Shown: piece after piece, positions 12,705 through 24,644 of the stretch | Position numbering within the stretch: position 1 is the first letter of the stretch | Layout: every line of letters starts with the position of its first letter | NCBI GenBank assembly: GCA_001683735.1 | Contig: LUGG01000013.1 | Location: 248,001 to 312,000, forward strand | DNA from: Grifola frondosa | Lineage: Eukaryota > Basidiomycota > Agaricomycetes > Polyporales > Grifolaceae | DNA length: 64,000 bases | Direction: 5' to 3' | Notes under the pieces: generated by a model | Databases searched by the model: none | Told to the model about the DNA's origin: nothing | What the model saw: only the letters and a program-made list of their open reading frames with translations | Position numbers and translations under genes: made by a program

Positions 12705-14609
12705 TTAACTTCTTGCCTCTAGCCCTCTTGCTTCTCGCTCTCGATGTTTTTGAATCCTTGGAAGTACTTCTCCCCGAAAATCCTTGTGCGCAGGGACATG
12801 TGCTCCACTTGCTTCGTTTGATTGTGTGGCTTCAAGTTCAAAGGAGGGAGGGGGATACTTTGTCGTCGTAGTCTTCCGAATTGTAATCAGCTGTGTGAGA
12901 TATTATAATATGATGAGACTTTATTGACAACCGAGTAATGTTGGCGGCTAACCCTGCGCCCCCAGGAACCAAAGTCTTGCAACGAGTTTGCAATAATTTC
13001 CATGCCTTCGCAAAGCATAGATTGAATATCAAGCTCCTCGTATTCGTCGGTGACCGTTGGCAAGAAGAACACGAGTCTCCCGCGAGGCTTGAGCATGTAA
13101 CGGGCGAGAATTACGAGATCGCATGCCAGTGCCGATAGCTCATAAGGTTTGGTTGGAGGGATATATGGCTGGTCATCTCTGAAGAAAGAAATAAGAACAA
13201 CTAGAAACAGCACACTTATATGTACGCACGGCCGCTCTATCATATTTTCTACAGGCTTATCTCTCAGGGGCCGATTCTTCCTACCAAGTCGCTTTGCTCC
13301 TGCTCGCACACCATCTGAGCCGCTCATGATGAGTCACGCAAGATTGGGGTTTCAAAGGTGTGCAAAAGCTTACAAGGAGGGTCGGTTATAATAGCGTCAA
13401 ATAGCTCGCCACATCGCCACGGATTCCGTGTCATGTCAAAAGTGCACAAATCAACGATGCGTTCTGAGAGCCCATATTGAGCAGCCGCACGAATAATGCC
13501 CGGCTGCTTCGCTGCACACATATTAAAGAGATCCGCGAATAACAAAAACGAACACGTACCCTTTCCTCTCATCTGTCTGCCATCAATGTCTGACCCGATG
13601 ACTAGAGCACCAAAGTGTGCTGTTGTCTGCGCAAAGGGTCAATTTCTACCGGCAGTGTGAAATGCTGCTTCTCACATAAGCCATACTTCCCGTGCCGATA
13701 AACGGATCGTACATCAGTTTACCAGAGGCTGCCTAATGAGCATAATTTAGAATCAATGTATTACAGATTGCGTATCGGAACCCACCAGCGTCTGATTAGC
13801 CATCAGTAAAGACATTTCTGCCTCCATGCTGGTATTGCCGTAGTACGCTCGCTGTTTAACGTCGAACTTCTTGACTAATGAGCGAGCGGAGCCTTCCTCG
13901 ATCTTTTATAAGAGACACATGAGAATTGGAGGATGGAGCATGCTACGCCAGTCTTTGACATAATAGTAGAACGTACCAACCTCCCAAAGAAGACTGCTTG
14001 AAAGTCTCCATCGCCTTCATGCTTTTCACGAGTTGTACCATGCTTATCAGGATCTAAAAGGACACGTGAACAGGCGGCATCACAGCAGGTCAGTTTCCTA
14101 CTAACACTCTTCAAAGCATAGCAGGGTGATGTCCGGATTTTTCATCTCAATTTTGCCCTGGAGGCCCATGTATGAGAAGCTTTCGACCACCTCTCGTTGA
14201 CGCCATTGTGGGATGGAGTGATTAAAAGCAGTAACAAGGAACTTGAATGATGTGTTTTCGATGTATCGCGACCATTGCGAAGCATTTCGCCGAGTTTGTT
14301 TATGCACTTCTTCGTACGTCTGCCGCTAGCGTAAAACTCACAGACATACCTAAAATGGATCAGGAGTTTACTGATTACGCGCCAATATTTGATGTAGGCT
14401 CACTTCACAAGAATACACCTTCTGACCAAGAGACATGCGTGATGCTCGCTTTCGAGACCAAGAACCATGAAAGGCGTCGATGTATCCAGTTGTCCGAGGG
14501 AAGCGGAAAAGGTTATGTCAAATTCATGTAGCTCAGCAACTGAAAGTAGCTCTGGGATACGAAATTCGTCATGGACTTGAGCAAAAACAAACAGATACTG
14601 TGTTAGCAT
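12705..14609 (-). CDS. TRM11: tRNA (guanine(10)-N2)-methyltransferase catalytic subunit
   Basis: Trm11 with its partner Trm112 methylates G10 of cytosolic tRNAs. Exon 1 (14404-14609) starts MLTQYLFVFAQVHDEFRIPE, the family's N-terminal ferredoxin-like/THUMP region. Later exons carry SFKFLVTAFNHS, CFEEYPDKHGTT and YYGNTSMEAEMS. The SAM-binding loop is DPFIGTGSMAY, and the catalytic DPPY is split by an intron just before GVRAGAKRLGRK. The last exon, after an intron ending with CACAG, reads LITIRK and continues to TAA at 12705-12707. One frame break lies at 14319-14323: the text reads EFYASG and then needs one extra base to continue TYEEVHKQ. It converges on the AlkB-like gene with 98 bp between stop codons. 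Confidence 0.9.
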
Positions 14610-14867
14610 GCTGTGGCGGTCAAGATTTTTTCCTGAATTGGCAATCGCACAAAGCACCAAATTTGAACTCAGCGGTTGTTTGGCAAGAGCCTCTGAATCA
14701 AACACCGATAAATAAATATCAGCGGTCATCCGCCACATATCCGACGGTGTGGGAGGTGTGGCAAAGGTGGCTTCATATGATTCACAGGATATATTCAGTA
14801 AGCCGAAATGTTTTTGTCGAGTTGTAGCTTACATACCACTGTAGTGCCTTCGGATCTGCCGACTGCC
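14610..14867. promoter_or_regulatory. Short bidirectional promoter, TRM11 / SWS1
   Basis: Only 258 bp separate the divergent ATGs at 14609 (minus) and 14868 (plus). Both genes probably share this promoter. No TATA box is visible. Confidence 0.4.
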
Positions 14868-15432
14868 ATGGAAGCCGTTTTAGCTTCTCTTCGCGCGGAT
14901 AATAGTGTGTTTTCTGATTGTGTGTATGCCACTGCCTATCATGACATTTCAGATGAACAATTTACAGTCGATGATACTTTCGATAAGCTTCGATTCTTCT
15001 TTCCGGAAAATCTTTTACTCGCTGCATTGGATCTCATTGATCGAGACAGTGGTAAGCACCTTTTGACCATTGTAGCATAGCACAGCTGTCTTACGTTTTA
15101 CTGCTAGTCATCAAGTATATATCCCCATGGCATAGATCTCAATATGAAGTTTTAGGATCCACCGCTACCTACTCGGTTTTTCCTCATTTGTTCTCCTCGG
15201 CCCAACGTTCTTCAGCTTTTTGTACCTGCCCCGCTTTTGCGTACTCGGTCCTCTTGTCCGAGTCGCAAGTCATGGTATGCACGACCTCACTGTGAAATCA
15301 TGGTACTTAATTACTCCCATTCAGTGTAAACACGTTCTAGCTACGCTACTCGCCGAACGTTTATCAAAATGTGTGGAACGACCCGTCAATCAGGATGACC
15401 TCGTCTCTATCATCACTCGCCAATGCTCTTGA
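14868..15432 (+). CDS. SWS1: SWIM zinc-finger protein, SWS1/ZSWIM7-like Shu-complex subunit
   Basis: Three exons (14868-15051, 15108-15274, 15325-15432) give about 152 residues, matching small Sws1/ZSWIM7 proteins. The SWIM motif is intact: CTCPAFAYSVLLSESQ, then VM|CKH after an intron, giving the CxC...CxH zinc ligands. The following ALERLS-like helix is present as TLLAERLS. Sws1 pairs with Rad51 paralogues to promote Rad51 filament formation during homologous recombination and replication stress. All junctions are GT-AG and there is no frame break. The symbol is given by family resemblance. Confidence 0.8.
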
Positions 15433-15647
15433 ATTTTTAACTCGTGCGCTTCATATCATCTGTCGCAATTGGACAAGAATTCACAATCATGGTGCTAGAC
15501 AGAAAAACTCTGCACCAATAACAGTAGCATAATTAGTACAATTGTACGCAAGTGGTCTGATGGAGTCATCGAATTTCTATGGGAGGATGGTATAAAGCAA
15601 TACGAGCAACATGATCGAATAACCTCGAGGATCTAAGGCATTCGACT

Positions 15648-18196
15648 CTATCCATAAAATCTCTCTGGAGGTGTTTCGGTAATCTTCGGTTGCTCATCTA
15701 CGGCCACCCGCTTAATTCTCCAATCCAAAAGGTCTGCGTGCTGATGTAAAGCCTTCACCAACTTTCGCAAGTCTTGTGTGGTGGCAACGAGGTGTCCGGA
15801 GGAGTCGGTGTGTATCTCGCTACTCGCAAGAGATGCGCGCCCTGCAACCTCTTTGCCTTTACGGATGGGAGCAGTAGCGTCGGAGTCTCCTGAGTCGGTA
15901 TCACCCAGGTGGCACTTGATGTCAATCCAGTCCGCAACCTTCCTAATTTCCGCGGGATCCCAGAAGCCCCACCACTGCTCTCCCTCCGCTTCTTCGTTCT
16001 CTGAATCGCTGTCTTCGGAATGAGCTAGAATAGCACCATCGGGTTTGTTGCCCCATACGGCCACAAACCATGACCACTTCTCCATTTGCTGCCTTTCGGC
16101 TCGTGTCGTCGGCCCCTTCTTCCGGCCGAACCGCACCTTACCAGCTTTCCCATCGATAAGCTCCAACGCTGCGTCGCGTTCCACGACACCTGGCGTCAGG
16201 ATGTAGTAAACCCGTCCTTCATGGTCCCTCCCGATTGGGCCAAACCGCGGGATGCAATCGAACAGCACTACGGACTGCGCATGCTCAAGATCGAGTAGGC
16301 GCTGCTGGTGACGAGCTTTGAGATCGTCCGGTATTTTGGAATGTGCGGTCTTGCGCTCTTTCCATGCTGCGTTCTCCGCCGCAACGACCTCTCGTACAGC
16401 CTTCGCAATGTCCTTCTCTTGTGTGGCGCCTCTTTCGAAATCTTCTCTAAGCCGCGGCGTCTCCAACACTAGTTCGATGAGATTCGCGACGACAGGTACG
16501 AGCTGAGCAGCATCAGCGACGTAAATGGAAGTATTGTCCTTGTTACCGAGGACCCCGTTGCGGGTCCGATGATACGTGGCAGATGAGGGCGGCGGGAGGG
16601 GATCGGCGAACGTCAGAGATACCGACTGGAACGCGCGGCGCAAGGATGCGAGCGCAGCCCAAATTCTGGTGAGATTCGCGCCGCTCGACCGAATTTCCTT
16701 CATGCTTGTTTTGATAGCTTTGGTCACGGTGTCGTCATATGCATGAGTAGCGAGCAGACCTAAAAGTCCAAGGATGATCGATTTGACGCAAGGCTCAGTT
16801 ACCCATCCGACGAACTCCTGGGCCTCTTCATCGTCGCGATTCCACCGGCGGTTTGCCGCTGAGATTTCCTCCAGCTCTTCAAGGTTCCCCTTTCCAATGT
16901 CCAAGATGTGCGAAAACCTCAGAACAAATTCGCGGATGTGCATCCGCACTTCAGCATCGTCAAGAGTTAGACAGGTATGCATAGGCGTCCACATGGGCTT
17001 TGGAAGTGACCTCGGTGGTACAGCTGCTTTGGGCTTCGGCGGAGCTGCTCTGGGCTTCGGCACAGCTGCTTTGGGCTTGGGTGCAGGACGTGCAAGTGTC
17101 TCCTTGCCCTTTCCCTTCGTCTCTATGGGTGCATCTGTCGAAGCAGCAGCGATCTTTTTCGCGCGAGCCTTCGGCACGATTTCTTTTGCCACACCTTGCC
17201 CAGGTAATATTCCCTACAAGCATTGAAAATCCAGCATATAGTCTGCATCAAGGATGAGGCAACTCACAACAGTGTTGGGATCGTTTGACAGCATATCTGC
17301 TGCTGAACCAACGCCAGTCTTGCGGGCGAGCAAAGTTAAGTTACTGGATAAGTCGTCGATCAGTCGTTGCGTGTTATGAGCAGAGAGATGCATTACATAC
17401 CCGGTGGGCTTAAGTCCCTTAGCTTTTCGACAAGCACGACAATTACAGTCTCCACTGCATCGAGGGCACCTTCGTGATACGTAATTAGCAAGAACTGTGA
17501 GGGTGATTTTGTATCTACGCACTGGAAATAATAACTGTCCTCGTCAATGTGCTTCGACCTCTCACGTTTAGTGAGTGCGGCCACATCTCGTGCTTTGATG
17601 TTGCTTAAGTCCGCGCCATACCTATTCTTCAGACAGGCTTTGCAGTACTTCGCTTTGCAGCGAAGGTTGTCCGAGCGTGAAGAGTCCGTCTTGAAAGTGC
17701 ATTGAACACCGTCTATGCCAGGAGATCAATGTCAATGAACGGAATGAAGAGAAGCACGATTTACCAGCCATGTCGCGTTTTTTGGTACATTGATGACAAT
17801 AGAAGGATCCGTTCGGGAACTCTTCAACGCCATGCCCAGTCTTGGCGGCCGCTTGAACAAGCTTCAGTCCCTTTGGTTTGTTCGCCTGGTCGCCTGAATT
17901 TGCAGTGGCGCTGACCCTCGCTTTCTTCGGCAACTGACGAGGCACTTCATCGCATGTAGGCATCGACTGCGACGCGTTCGACAGCTTGCGCTTGCGGGGG
18001 CGTGAAATGCTGGAGCTTGCATTTGGGGTCTCATTGTTTGGACGCGTCGCCTGCAGTGGCGTGTTTTCCTTGAGGCTTGTGGCAGAGACGCGTTTCTTCG
18101 CGACAACACGAGATGTGCTAAGGGAGAATAAGGAATTTCCACGAACATCTTGGATCTAATGGAGGAAGAAGGGTTTGAGTTCGTACGCGAGCTCAT
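15648..18196 (-). CDS. CDCA7-type zinc finger (zf-4CXXC_R1) protein with DDT/WHIM-like C-terminal half
   Basis: The N-terminal third is basic and disordered. It is followed by a zf-4CXXC_R1 domain (17390-17810): FYCHQCTKK, VQCTF, LRCKAKYCKACLKNRYG, and CPRCSGDCNCRACRKAKG. After an intron whose acceptor joins NDPNTV to GILPGQG comes a single 500-residue exon. It starts with an Ala/Pro/Lys linker, then a DDT-like helix bundle (RMHIREFVLRFSHILDIGKG) and a WHIM-like segment (CIPRFGPIGRDHEGRVYYIL). This combination is found in chromatin-remodelling partners related to CDCA7, which recruit a HELLS/Lsh ATPase and are linked to DNA methylation. That role is inferred for this gene. The first intron as written is only 29 bp (18118-18146), so an indel may be present near the start. 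Confidence 0.75.
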
Positions 18197-18382
18197 GATG
18201 TGAGTGGGAGATGCGATGATTGTGGTTCAAGAAGAAGGTGCAATTGGGTTCAAATAATGCGGCGCGTTGACATCACATGTAACGCGTCAGCACGTGACCT
18301 TCACACCGGCCCTAAGGCGTAAAAGTTTCTCAGCCACATCGCTTACTCTCGTCATCGTCCACAACAGCGTCGTCGATTTCCA

Positions 18383-19279
18383 ATGGCCCACGCAGATCAC
18401 ACACGGGATCCATGGCAAGCACACAATATGTTTCGATTGCTGTATATGCTGAGCTGATGGGTTGTCATGTATTTACTGCCTCGACTTTCTAGTCCATGGG
18501 TCATTCTCTCTGACTTTGGTAGCGCCTTCGCCATGGGTGCGGTCGGTGGAACGATCTGGCATGGCATCAAAGGCGCGCGAAATTCACCGAGGGTATGCTG
18601 TTTTCATGTCTGAATTTGGTCTATGCTAATGTTCGTGGTCGACACAGGGAGATCGCTTCGTGGGAGCACTCTCCGTCATCAAAGCTCGTGCACCTGTAAC
18701 AGGTGGAAACTTTGGTGTTTGGGGCGGGATGTTTTCCACGTTTGACTGTGCGGTGAAGGGGTGGCGGCAAAAGGAAGATATGTGGAATGCGATCATATCA
18801 GGTTTCCTGACTGGCGGATGTCTAGCAGCAAGAAGTACGTCCTCCTATCTCCATTTCATCAATGTCGTGTAGTATTTGCCGCACATCACCCCCGACATGT
18901 GTCAGCGCAGGACGATCTGCTCTTTCGTCGTCACGGTCTAGATGCCTCCGTCTGTGCTCAACATATGCTGACATCCTTAATTAGGTGGACCTCGCGGAGC
19001 TTTAACATCCTGCTGTAGCATGCGGTATCCTGCTCAGCGTCTTTGAGGGTGTTGGTGTCCTTGTATCTAGAGTATTTAATGAGGGCACACGGCCTCAGCT
19101 TCCTCCATGTGAGTGTCTTGTCGTGTGTTGTTATCATGAAGTACACAATGCATATTTCATGAGAGTTTTTCCTTTTCTAACCATTTCTCCCCTAATCCTG
19201 AAACTTATACCGTGATCTCACAATGACTCTTCTTTTCTACACAGTACCAGAGTCGATGCAACCACAACCGTCTTCATGA
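18383..19279 (+). CDS. TIM17: TIM23-complex subunit Tim17
   Basis: Tim17 forms part of the presequence translocase of the mitochondrial inner membrane. Exon 1 (18383-18414) encodes [10 protein letters not shown] and two bases of a Cys codon. It is joined across a GC-AG intron (18415-18492) to [20 protein letters not shown], restoring the family's RDPCPW motif. The next exon has [20 protein letters not shown] and [17 protein letters not shown]. The last exons give SGPRGAL..., [19 protein letters not shown] and [13 protein letters not shown] before TGA at 19277-19279. One extra base at 19007-19013 breaks the frame between GALTS and AVACGIL. As Tim17 is essential, a sequence error is likely. Overall length is about 155 residues, normal for the family. 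Confidence 0.93.
18415..18492 (+). other. GC-AG intron in TIM17
   Basis: The donor is ATG|GCAAGC and the acceptor TTTCTAG. Using it restores Cys in the conserved RDPCPW motif. No GT donor nearby does so. Confidence 0.75.
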
Positions 19280-19942
19280 GTGCCCCTCACCCACGACATC
19301 GCCGTTGGACTCTAGATGTATACTTCATTCTACGCTGTTTATGTTTTAATCTCTACTCTCATCTCGTTCTACATTGTATTGTCTTGCATCCATGCTTCCT
19401 GCATGCAAGCTGATGGAATCTGGATCAACTGCCTGAAATCTCGAAGGTTCGCCACAGGTGCGACAGAATTCAGTCAAGCCCCTTGCGGAACTTCACGGCA
19501 TGGCTCCTCAATAGGTACGTTTTTCTACGTCTTCTGTCAATTGGCGAACACGTACATTTCAAACCGCCTTAATTGACAAAACCAATATTAATTCACCAAT
19601 AGGCGGCAAACAATGTTCACCATAATGATCGGAACTGACAGTGAGATCAGTCGCGCAGAAAGATATACCCCCGCAGACATGGTCTGCTTCCATGCATTTA
19701 GGAACCCTACAAGCGCGTGGGAGAGGACGCTTGTACTTATGACAGTATGGTCATCTCGGAGAAGGACTGTCGAAAATTCTTGCAAACAGTCACGTTCCTA
19801 CTACGTCTCTCTCTCCTCCCTCGCTATTAGGTGGACGAGAATAGAATAATAATAAATGAGCTTGTGGTACAAAGACATTCTGTATATTCTTACCCTGAAA
19901 GTGAACCTGCCACATGTACCGAGTATTCTCGAGAAGGATGCT
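19280..19942. other. Intergenic region between convergent TIM17 and WBP4-like gene
   Basis: The 663 bp hold only short open frames without coding character. Both neighbouring genes end here, so it contains 3' untranslated regions. Nothing else is seen. Confidence 0.4.
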
Positions 19943-21052
19943 TTATAAACGCCTTCCTCGACTGCCTGCTGCCCCAGCGGGAACTTTTCGTTTCCGGAAC
20001 AAACTGCCTCCAGTGGGAGGCATAGCGTTGACTTCAGTTTCCTCCGGTTTTATCTCCTGGTCCTCTGATTTAACAGGAGCAGGCGAACCATCCGCCCTCT
20101 TGACAGCCGCTCTCGTCTGAGCTGTAGAGACAACTTCAGGAGGAACTGCGCCTTCCCCTTCTTCGGCCTTCACCTCTTCTTTGATATGCCCGTCTCCACT
20201 CGCTTCTCCGTCCGCGGCCTCTCCACCTTGGTTCAGCCCCGGCTTGTCCCAACCTCTCGTAGACCATTTTGGTACAGTGGTGGGCGCGGATGATGTAGTA
20301 GAAGTGTCCTGTACTTGAATGACCGTCGGCTCCTCCTTCGACTTAAGTTTGATCGGTATGATGCCAGGGTCATAGATCTCTCCGAGTCCGACACCTAACG
20401 TCCTTCTTCGAAGCTTGAAACGTCTCCCATCTTCTTCATCCACTTCCTGCTCTGCCTCCCGCTTTCTACTAAGCTCTCCATCAACCACAGGCGGGACTTC
20501 ATCCGCTGGTGTCTCGGGTGCAGCGATATCAACGAACTCCCATTCTCCTGCTACACCTTGTGTTCGTCGTCGTTCGGCTTCAGCTGCCAATCTCTCCGCG
20601 TCGGGATCCTCATATCCCAAGGATTCTGCAGTGGAATAATTGGCGAAAGGATTCGACGGCCTGACCGCAGGTTTCTTCGGAGCGGAAGAACTCGAGGCTA
20701 CCGGAGCAGCGCTGCTGCTTCCGGGTTTCACCAAACCTGCACTTACGTCCCTCGCGAACGCAGCTTGCGCAGCCTACAATAAATCGCATACAAGATAAGA
20801 AAGTCAACGACCCTACGGCAGACAGATTTGACTTGAACTTACCTGTTCTACCCGTGCCATGTCGCGTTTCTCCTCATCGAGGTCCTGTTTCCTTTTCTCT
20901 CCCGCTTTATAGAGTCCCCTCACGAAGCGCTCCACATTTCCCTTGTGTCGTAGTCCCGTTTCATGTTGTCGTCTAGAAGGTGCATCGTCTGCAATGTAGA
21001 TGTTGCAGTATTTACAGAAGTATTTCTTATGAGAGACCCAGTATTCGCTCAT
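19943..21052 (-). CDS. U1-type zinc finger, WBP4/FBP21-like splicing-associated protein
   Basis: Exon 1 (20843-21052) encodes MSEYWVSHKKYFCKYCNIYI, then DDAPSRRQHETGLRHKGNVE, a U1/matrin-type C2H2 zinc finger, and a basic helix. The intron is 20774-20842. Exon 2 (19943-20773) continues AAQAAFARDVSAGLVKPG into a long acidic and Ser/Ala/Pro-rich tail with nuclear-localisation-like KR clusters, ending FRKRKVPAGAAGSRGRRL. WBP4/FBP21 proteins bind U1/U2 snRNP-associated proteins in the early spliceosome. In vertebrates, WW domains follow the zinc finger; none is visible here, which is common in fungi. Frame and splice sites are intact. Confidence 0.8.
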
Positions 21053-21240
21053 GGTGAGAGCCAGGAAGATTGGGTGTCACGTGTGACAACCTACGATCAC
21101 TTTCGCGTCGATCACTAAGCAGTGAGCACTGTCCGCAAATCTAGAGAATGTATGCTGCAGTTGATAAAAGTACAGTGCGACTAACAGATAAATATCTAGG
21201 GATATAGGAGTGACATCTGGCCCCGAAACATCCTCAGAAA

Positions 21241-24158
21241 TCAGTATCGCCCCTTATTCCTTCCGGCCTTTCTTTGAGCAGCTGTCGTTCGTGTGTTAAA
21301 GACGTTCCTTCTCGGCGATGGCTGTATGGAAGCAGAAACTTGAGCTTCCCGGATCGCTTCCTTGCTGAGACAGAAGTCAATGTGTCATTAAATTCTCGAT
21401 TATCCACGTCTATCGTCTTCCCGCAGATCGGGCATGTCTGCGCCTGTACAGATCCACCTGACAAAGCGGTATCTGTTGCGCCGACAGCTGGTACCTCTGC
21501 GCCGACGGTCGCTGCAAGGCCAGGATAGAAGCTATTTGATGTAGTGTGACATGCGCTCTGTGGCTTCGGGTTGGATATCGTCGAGACAGGTTTCGCCACT
21601 CTAGAACTCGATGCTACAGCTGTGTTTTGAGAACTTGCAGGTGCAGAATGTGGCGGCCTTGCATGAGGTTGCTTCTGAAGAGAAAATTGTGATTGTCCGT
21701 CATGTTCAGAACTAGTCGTCATGCCCGGCAATGCCGATGACAAAGGCGAATGGTCCAATTGTCCAATCTGGGCATCTAGTTCATCCGAATCAGCGTGTTC
21801 GTGGTATCCAGGCATCGCGTCCTCAAAACCATCCTGTGTCAGAGATGGTCCTTCGTCTCCTGCTTGTTCTTCGTCAGCATTTAATCGCCTCTTCTTCCTG
21901 GGAGATGAATTCGATTGCGCGGATTCGAAGAACTATACGCCAGAATGTAAGACCGAGGTGGCGGCGAACATGACGGGATATTATTACGTACCCGCTTGAT
22001 GCCACCAGCTGCGGACTGTACGTCTGCTCGAAGATCTTTCAGCTTCGTGACCCTCAAGCCAATGAGCCGAAGAGTCAAGGGCAGCTCCGGCATCAATAAT
22101 TCCTTTCCGATCTGCGATATGGATCAGATACAGATGATCCTATGGCTCATTGTGCACTCAACACACCATGAATAAATCCTCTTTCTTAGTAGATATCCAC
22201 CGGGTAAATGACTTCGCACGAGTGAACGCTGGTAATCACCAACAATAGTGAATGGAGGACCCTTCACGCATTGCCAACTGAACGAACCTTGGTATGTGTC
22301 CAATTTGAATTTGAGAGTAAGCGTCTTCCCTGTCCAGTCGCCCCGTTCCATGTCATGCTCGAGTTCTGTAGCGACCTCCTCCAGTTTCGCCAAGATCTTA
22401 GCCTGATCTCCTATGGGAGAAAATGTACTGAGGATGCACCCAGTCAACGCAGTGGAAGAGACTAAGATAATTTGAATCGTACCGCTCAGCACCGATGCTC
22501 TTGCGCTCTTCTCTCTGACCAGGTTGGACAACATTCGAGGCAATCCCGAGGTACGCTTGTAACAGGAAGTTTAGGCCAAATTGTTTGTCCATTAGTGAAA
22601 GAGTTGCTCGATGGGAGTAGATATCGCCACACGTCTAGGACAAACGATGCAGCAGCACAGACGGAACATCAGACGCCATGTCAGGCAGTTCCAATATTAA
22701 TCCCACCTTGATACCTATAGATTCAAGTAAGCGCTCATTGACGCGACCGACACCAGGAAGTTTGCGTATAGACATGTTTCGCATGAACGCCTTGATTGCA
22801 CACGAATCAAATTCTAGCTTGAATTGGCCATTCGGTTTGTTCTACACCAGAGCTGGGTTACGGGCACCAGGAATATATTGCAATGCAATTACCTTGTCTG
22901 AGCAAATCTGCGCGACGTTAACATGTGACAGGGTATTGAGGGCGCTCATCATACCTTGGCAAGCATCTGAAGGTCGTCGCACAGTAAGCACGAGTAATAC
23001 GATCTCAGCACAAGGCATACTTTATTTGGTGCTATCCCAGCGCTCACAGTGAGCTTCGTCTCCGCCCTTACCATATCGCGCATCTGCTGAACACAGTCAT
23101 TTGCGGCGAGCTGGTGTTCATTGCAGTAACGAGTTATGCTGCATGTGGTATATTTGCATAAACGGGTAATGAATAGTGGACGTTGAGGGGCAAACTCACT
23201 TGAGGTAGCCCTCGTCACAACCTGCAGCACACATGTTCGGGTCATAACGGCGGAAAATGTCCATGACCTGTCTCGATACCTCTGTGTAGCGATGAAAATT
23301 ATTCGCTACCACTACGAGGTCAGGACAGAGCTTCTTGGCTATGAAACCTAACAACAAACGAACGATGCTACATTGGAATGAATGCTTGCAATGACATACT
23401 GACATACTTGGCATTCCAGATCGTACTCCGAACTTGCGAGCTTCATAGGATGCTGTAGTCAGAACACCATGGCCAACCTAGAGAACATAGATGAGTGCGT
23501 CAAACATTGCTCCAAAATATGGGACAAATTACGCCAAATGGCTTTCCATCCAATGTCGGATCATCCAGCAATTCAACACTGGCATAAAATGCGTCCATAT
23601 CAACGTGGACAATTATCTGTGATAGGTCGCGCTGTGCTTCCAACTTGACAAGCTTGCGAGTATCATGACAACAGATGTGAGCAATGATAACAATGTCCAT
23701 GAAGGGGAAAACCGACAAGTTGATCCACCCCTTGTTCAACATTTCCTGAAGGAACAGATGGATGCGTATATTATTCGCATTGTTTGCTGAAGGTAACACG
23801 TACGGAGATCGACGCCTTTCTGAACTTCATCACGATGTTTCAGAATGCGCGCAATGCGGTCTGTGAGGTCCTTGTCTTTCCGCTTCTCATTCTGCATCCC
23901 AAGGCGCTTGAGAGACGAACGAGATCATACAGATATTGGTTCTTGCCTCGTAGAATTTTGACCCCTTCGACGCCTCTGCAATCACACGATTGATCTCCGT
24001 CTGGTCCTTCGCTAGCCTGGTATAAGCGGTCAGATGCTACGCCAAAGCGCAAACCAAAGTATAGCTCACCCAGCCTTCGTAGTCGATGGCCCTGCGAGAC
24101 GTCTGACGAGAGTCTCAGACTCGGGGATGGTTTGGGAGGTTGCAACCCGGAGCCACAT
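21241..24158 (-). CDS. POLK: Translesion DNA polymerase kappa (Y family) with C-terminal UBZ zinc finger
   Basis: The gene encodes the Y-family core. The N-clasp region is LAGPSTTKAGLAKDQTEINR, and FYE|NEKRKDKDLTDRI is joined by a GC-AG intron at 23892-23946. The palm carries VHVDMDAFYASVELLDDP and HGVLTTASYEARKFGVRSGM. The fingers and thumb include RKLPGVGRVNERLLESIGI and an iDinB-type little finger (LPLTLRLIGLRVTKL). The C-terminal tail contains CPICGKTIDVDNREFND, then HIDFCLS, a UBZ-type ubiquitin-binding zinc finger, and ends GRNKGRY. The start ATG is placed at 24158. One base is missing at about 21381-21386, inside the UBZ; without it the frame gives a wrong C-terminus ending at 21234. 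The enzyme bypasses N2-guanine lesions at stalled forks; ubiquitin binding would link it to modified PCNA. Confidence 0.92.
23892..23946 (-). other. GC-AG intron in the POLK gene
   Basis: On the minus strand the donor is TACGAG|GCAAGA and the acceptor GGATGCAG. Removal gives FYENEKRKDK, the conserved N-clasp of polymerase kappa. Confidence 0.75.
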
Positions 24159-24644
24159 TTGTTGTCCACCATATTATAAAATCCTCGGTAGAACCTCCTG
24201 AAGGTCTTGGTGAACACCCTTGAGATATAGCCGGTCTTCAGATTGTCATTCGAATCATATACCGTACTCGATGAACGCAGCAAGTATGAGCTGTGTGGAT
24301 ATCGACTGACTCTCAACGCGGGGTTCGGCCACGGTGCCGATTGGCGCGGTAACGTGACCATATGTTTAGATCACGTGATGAACGCGTTTGCGTACGCGAT
24401 TTGCACATACAAACTTGTAAGGCCAATAATCCTTTTGTGGTAATAGAAGCAAGTGGGTACATACAGAAGGTATTACCAACGATAGCCAAGCTATAAATCG
24501 CGTCGATAAGCAAATATATACTAGCTATAGACCCTCCTTTCATATGATCACGATCAACGTGTATAGTATCGATAAGTATGACCATAGAGAAAAAGGTAAA
24601 GGGAAAGATCATAGTCAAAGTTCAGATCACGTCTGGTGTCCGTA
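24159..24644. other. Intergenic region upstream of POLK
   Basis: No gene is seen in this stretch. It holds an E-box-like CACGTG at 24372-24377 and an ACGCGT hexamer at 24382-24387, about 220 bp upstream of the POLK ATG on the minus strand. The other end borders the 3' end of the caspase-like gene. Confidence 0.4.
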
